Shown: positions 4,096 through 5,360 of the stretch, piece by piece
How the letters are laid out: each line of letters begins with the position of its first letter
Position numbering within the stretch: position 1 is the stretch's first letter
Assembly (NCBI GenBank): GCA_964373495.1
Contig: CAYJUW010000048.1
Location: 1 to 5,360 of the forward strand
DNA length: 5,360 bases
Direction of reading: 5' to 3'
From: JACQMJ01 sp964373495
GTDB lineage: Bacteria; Patescibacteriota; Minisyncoccia; Sungbacterales; SURF-37
The notes under the pieces: generated by a model
Database searches by the model: none
What the model saw: only the letters and a program-made list of their open reading frames with translations
Told to the model about the DNA's origin: nothing
Program-made: the position numbers and the translations under genes

Positions 4096-5360
4096 ATGGA
4101 TATACCCAATCGGGAGATCCTTTCCGTACGCGCAGCGGCGCTCATCCTGGGCGGCGCTGCATTGCTGTCTAAGATCCTCGGGCTCCTCCGCGACCGGCTC
4201 TTGGCCGGGCGTTTCGGCGCCGGGGAGGTGCTTGACGCCTACTACGCCGCCTTTCTTATTCCGGATGTCCTCTATACGCTCTTGCTGGCCGGCGCGGCCT
4301 CAGCGGCCGTGCTGCCGCTGTTCCTTAGCTATGAGCGCGAGAGCCCGGAGCGGGCTGAGCGCTTTATCTCAAACCTGCTCACCGTGTTCAGCGCCGGGGC
4401 GCTCGCGGCCGCGGCACTGGTCATGGCTTTCGCGCCCTGGCTCGTGGCCCTGGTCGCGCCCGGCTTCGGGCCGGAGCAGTTAGCGCTCAGCGCCGGCCTG
4501 ACGCGGTGGATGGTCTTCAACGCCGCCTTCCTCGGGGCGGCCGGGATTCTCTCCGCTGTTCTCCAGGCGCGCCATCGCTTCCTGGTCTTTGCCCTGCCGC
4601 CGATTTTCTACAACCTCGGGATCATGTTCGGCATTGTGGCCCTTGTGCCGCTGGCCGGGCCGCGGGGGCTCGGCTACGGGGTGCTCCTCGGCGGAGCGCT
4701 GCAGGTGTTGGTGCAGATCCCCGCGCTTCGGGCCATGAGTTTTCACTTCCGGCCGCGGTTCTCGCTCGCCGACTCCGGATTGCGGCAGGTGTTTCGGATC
4801 TCACTGCCGCGGGTGGCCGCGCTGGCCATGAGCCAGGTGACGCTGGTGGCGCTGACCGCCGTGGCGTCGTTCTTCGCTTCGGGTTCGATCAGCGTCTTTA
4901 AGTTCGCGCAAAACTTGCTCTACGTTCCGGTAGGGCTCTTCGGCGTGTCCTGGGCGTTAGCGCTTTTCCCTAAGCTCTCCGGGGCTTCGGTCGCGGGCGC
5001 GGGGAGGGCCTTTGGCGAGCAGGTGGCGCTGGGCATCCGGAATATTCTCTTCTGGGCCCTGCCGGCCTCGGCCCTGGCCATTGTCCTCCGGGCGCATATC
5101 GTACGCGTGGTGCTCGGCAGCGGGGCGTTTGACTGGGAAGACACGCGGCTCGTCGCCGCACTCGTGGCCGTGCTGGCCATCGCCATTCTCTCCGAGAGCG
5201 TGCTGCCGCTGATTTTGCGGGCCTTTTACGCTCTTGGTCGGACGGCCGAGCCGCTCCTCTGGGATATCGTCGCCTCGGCGGCCACCGTGGGCCTGGCGGT
5301 GGGCATAAGCGCGCTTTTTACGGCTCGCCCGGCGCTCCTGGCCGGAATCGCCGAGCTCCT
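4096..5360 (+). CDS. murJ: MurJ (MviN) lipid II flippase, 3' end beyond the window
   Basis: The 421 residues visible, of about 500-530 in the family, begin MDIPNREILSVRAAALILGG. They cover about 11-12 of the usual 14 membrane helices of this MOP-superfamily transporter, which moves lipid II across the cytoplasmic membrane for peptidoglycan synthesis. Signatures include SKILGLLRDRLLAGRFGAG (25-43), DAYYAAFLIPD (47-57), LPPIFYNLGIMFG (167-179), SLPRVAALAMSQV (236-248), ASFFASGSIS (257-266), VPVGLFGVSWALALFPKLS (277-295) and LRAFYALGRTAEP (374-386). Against E. coli MurJ, recalled from memory, R32 and D47 match essential R24 and D39, but R18 is K26 and R270 appears as N273. ATG 4096 is the first start after an in-frame TAA at 4075-4077. 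No Shine-Dalgarno sequence is seen; GGGG at 4079-4082 is 13 bases away and lies inside a predicted stem. The frame is open to the last base. Confidence 0.95.
   Translation, partial: MDIPNREILSVRAAALILGGAALLSKILGLLRDRLLAGRFGAGEVLDAYYAAFLIPDVLYTLLLAGAASAAVLPLFLSYERESPERAERFISNLLTVFSAGALAAAALVMAFAPWLVALVAPGFGPEQLALSAGLTRWMVFNAAFLGAAGILSAVLQARHRFLVFALPPIFYNLGIMFGIVALVPLAGPRGLGYGVLLGGALQVLVQIPALRAMSFHFRPRFSLADSGLRQVFRISLPRVAALAMSQVTLVALTAVASFFASGSISVFKFAQNLLYVPVGLFGVSWALALFPKLSGASVAGAGRAFGEQVALGIRNILFWALPASALAIVLRAHIVRVVLGSGAFDWEDTRLVAALVAVLAIAILSESVLPLILRAFYALGRTAEPLLWDIVASAATVGLAVGISALFTARPALLAGIAEL

Noticed and set aside
4232..5212. Other reading frames overlapping murJ on both strands
   Set aside because: The frame from 4096 carries continuous MurJ motifs to the window end; the others are GC-rich shadows.

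Overview
The window reads as a piece of a bacterial chromosome, most likely from the Candidate Phyla Radiation (Patescibacteria, Parcubacteria-like). This is inferred from gene content recalled from those genomes. The clues are a four-helix-bundle (S23 / 23S rRNA intervening-sequence type) gene wrapped in short AT-rich repeats, a tiny MYNWSVD-type protein followed by an AbiEii-like gene start, a polytopic O-antigen-ligase-like protein fused to TPRs, and a MurJ whose sequence departs from the proteobacterial pattern. All genes are on the + strand, and the standard code fits.

The window has two halves of very different composition. Bases 1 to about 1190 are AT-rich, repeat-laden accessory DNA. 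They hold a long imperfect inverted repeat (9-143); an intact four-helix-bundle gene (221-583) flanked by inverted copies of a TTGAAAATTGATAATT repeat; a 66-residue antitoxin-like ORF (655-855) behind a promoter that would make an almost leaderless mRNA; and a scar. In the scar, the first codons of a second gene, probably an AbiEii/AbiGii-type nucleotidyltransferase toxin, run straight into the 3' half of a second four-helix-bundle copy (892-1077). The second copy carries the same AT-rich 3' flank as the first. The simplest reading is a deletion or insertion that removed most of the toxin and the 5' half of the second four-helix-bundle gene, leaving the small upstream gene without its partner.

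From about 1190 onward the DNA is strongly GC-rich and looks like the chromosomal background. An 839-residue protein (1295-3814) has about 12-13 membrane segments with Wzy/WaaL-like signatures, then an Ala-rich TPR domain. After a 281-base gap comes the 5' part of murJ (4096 to the window edge), the putative lipid II flippase. Both act on lipid-linked envelope precursors, so this side is an envelope/glycan assembly locus.

The 281-base gap is the least explained stretch. It contains three near-identical CGTATA(C/T)G sites about one helical turn apart, a strong 12-bp hairpin, and a nested structure closed by a 14-base inverted repeat (one mismatch) that ends next to the murJ start codon, which has no normal ribosome-binding site. 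It could be a structured 5' leader, a small RNA or a small mobile repeat. No rRNA, tRNA, CRISPR array or transposase was seen.
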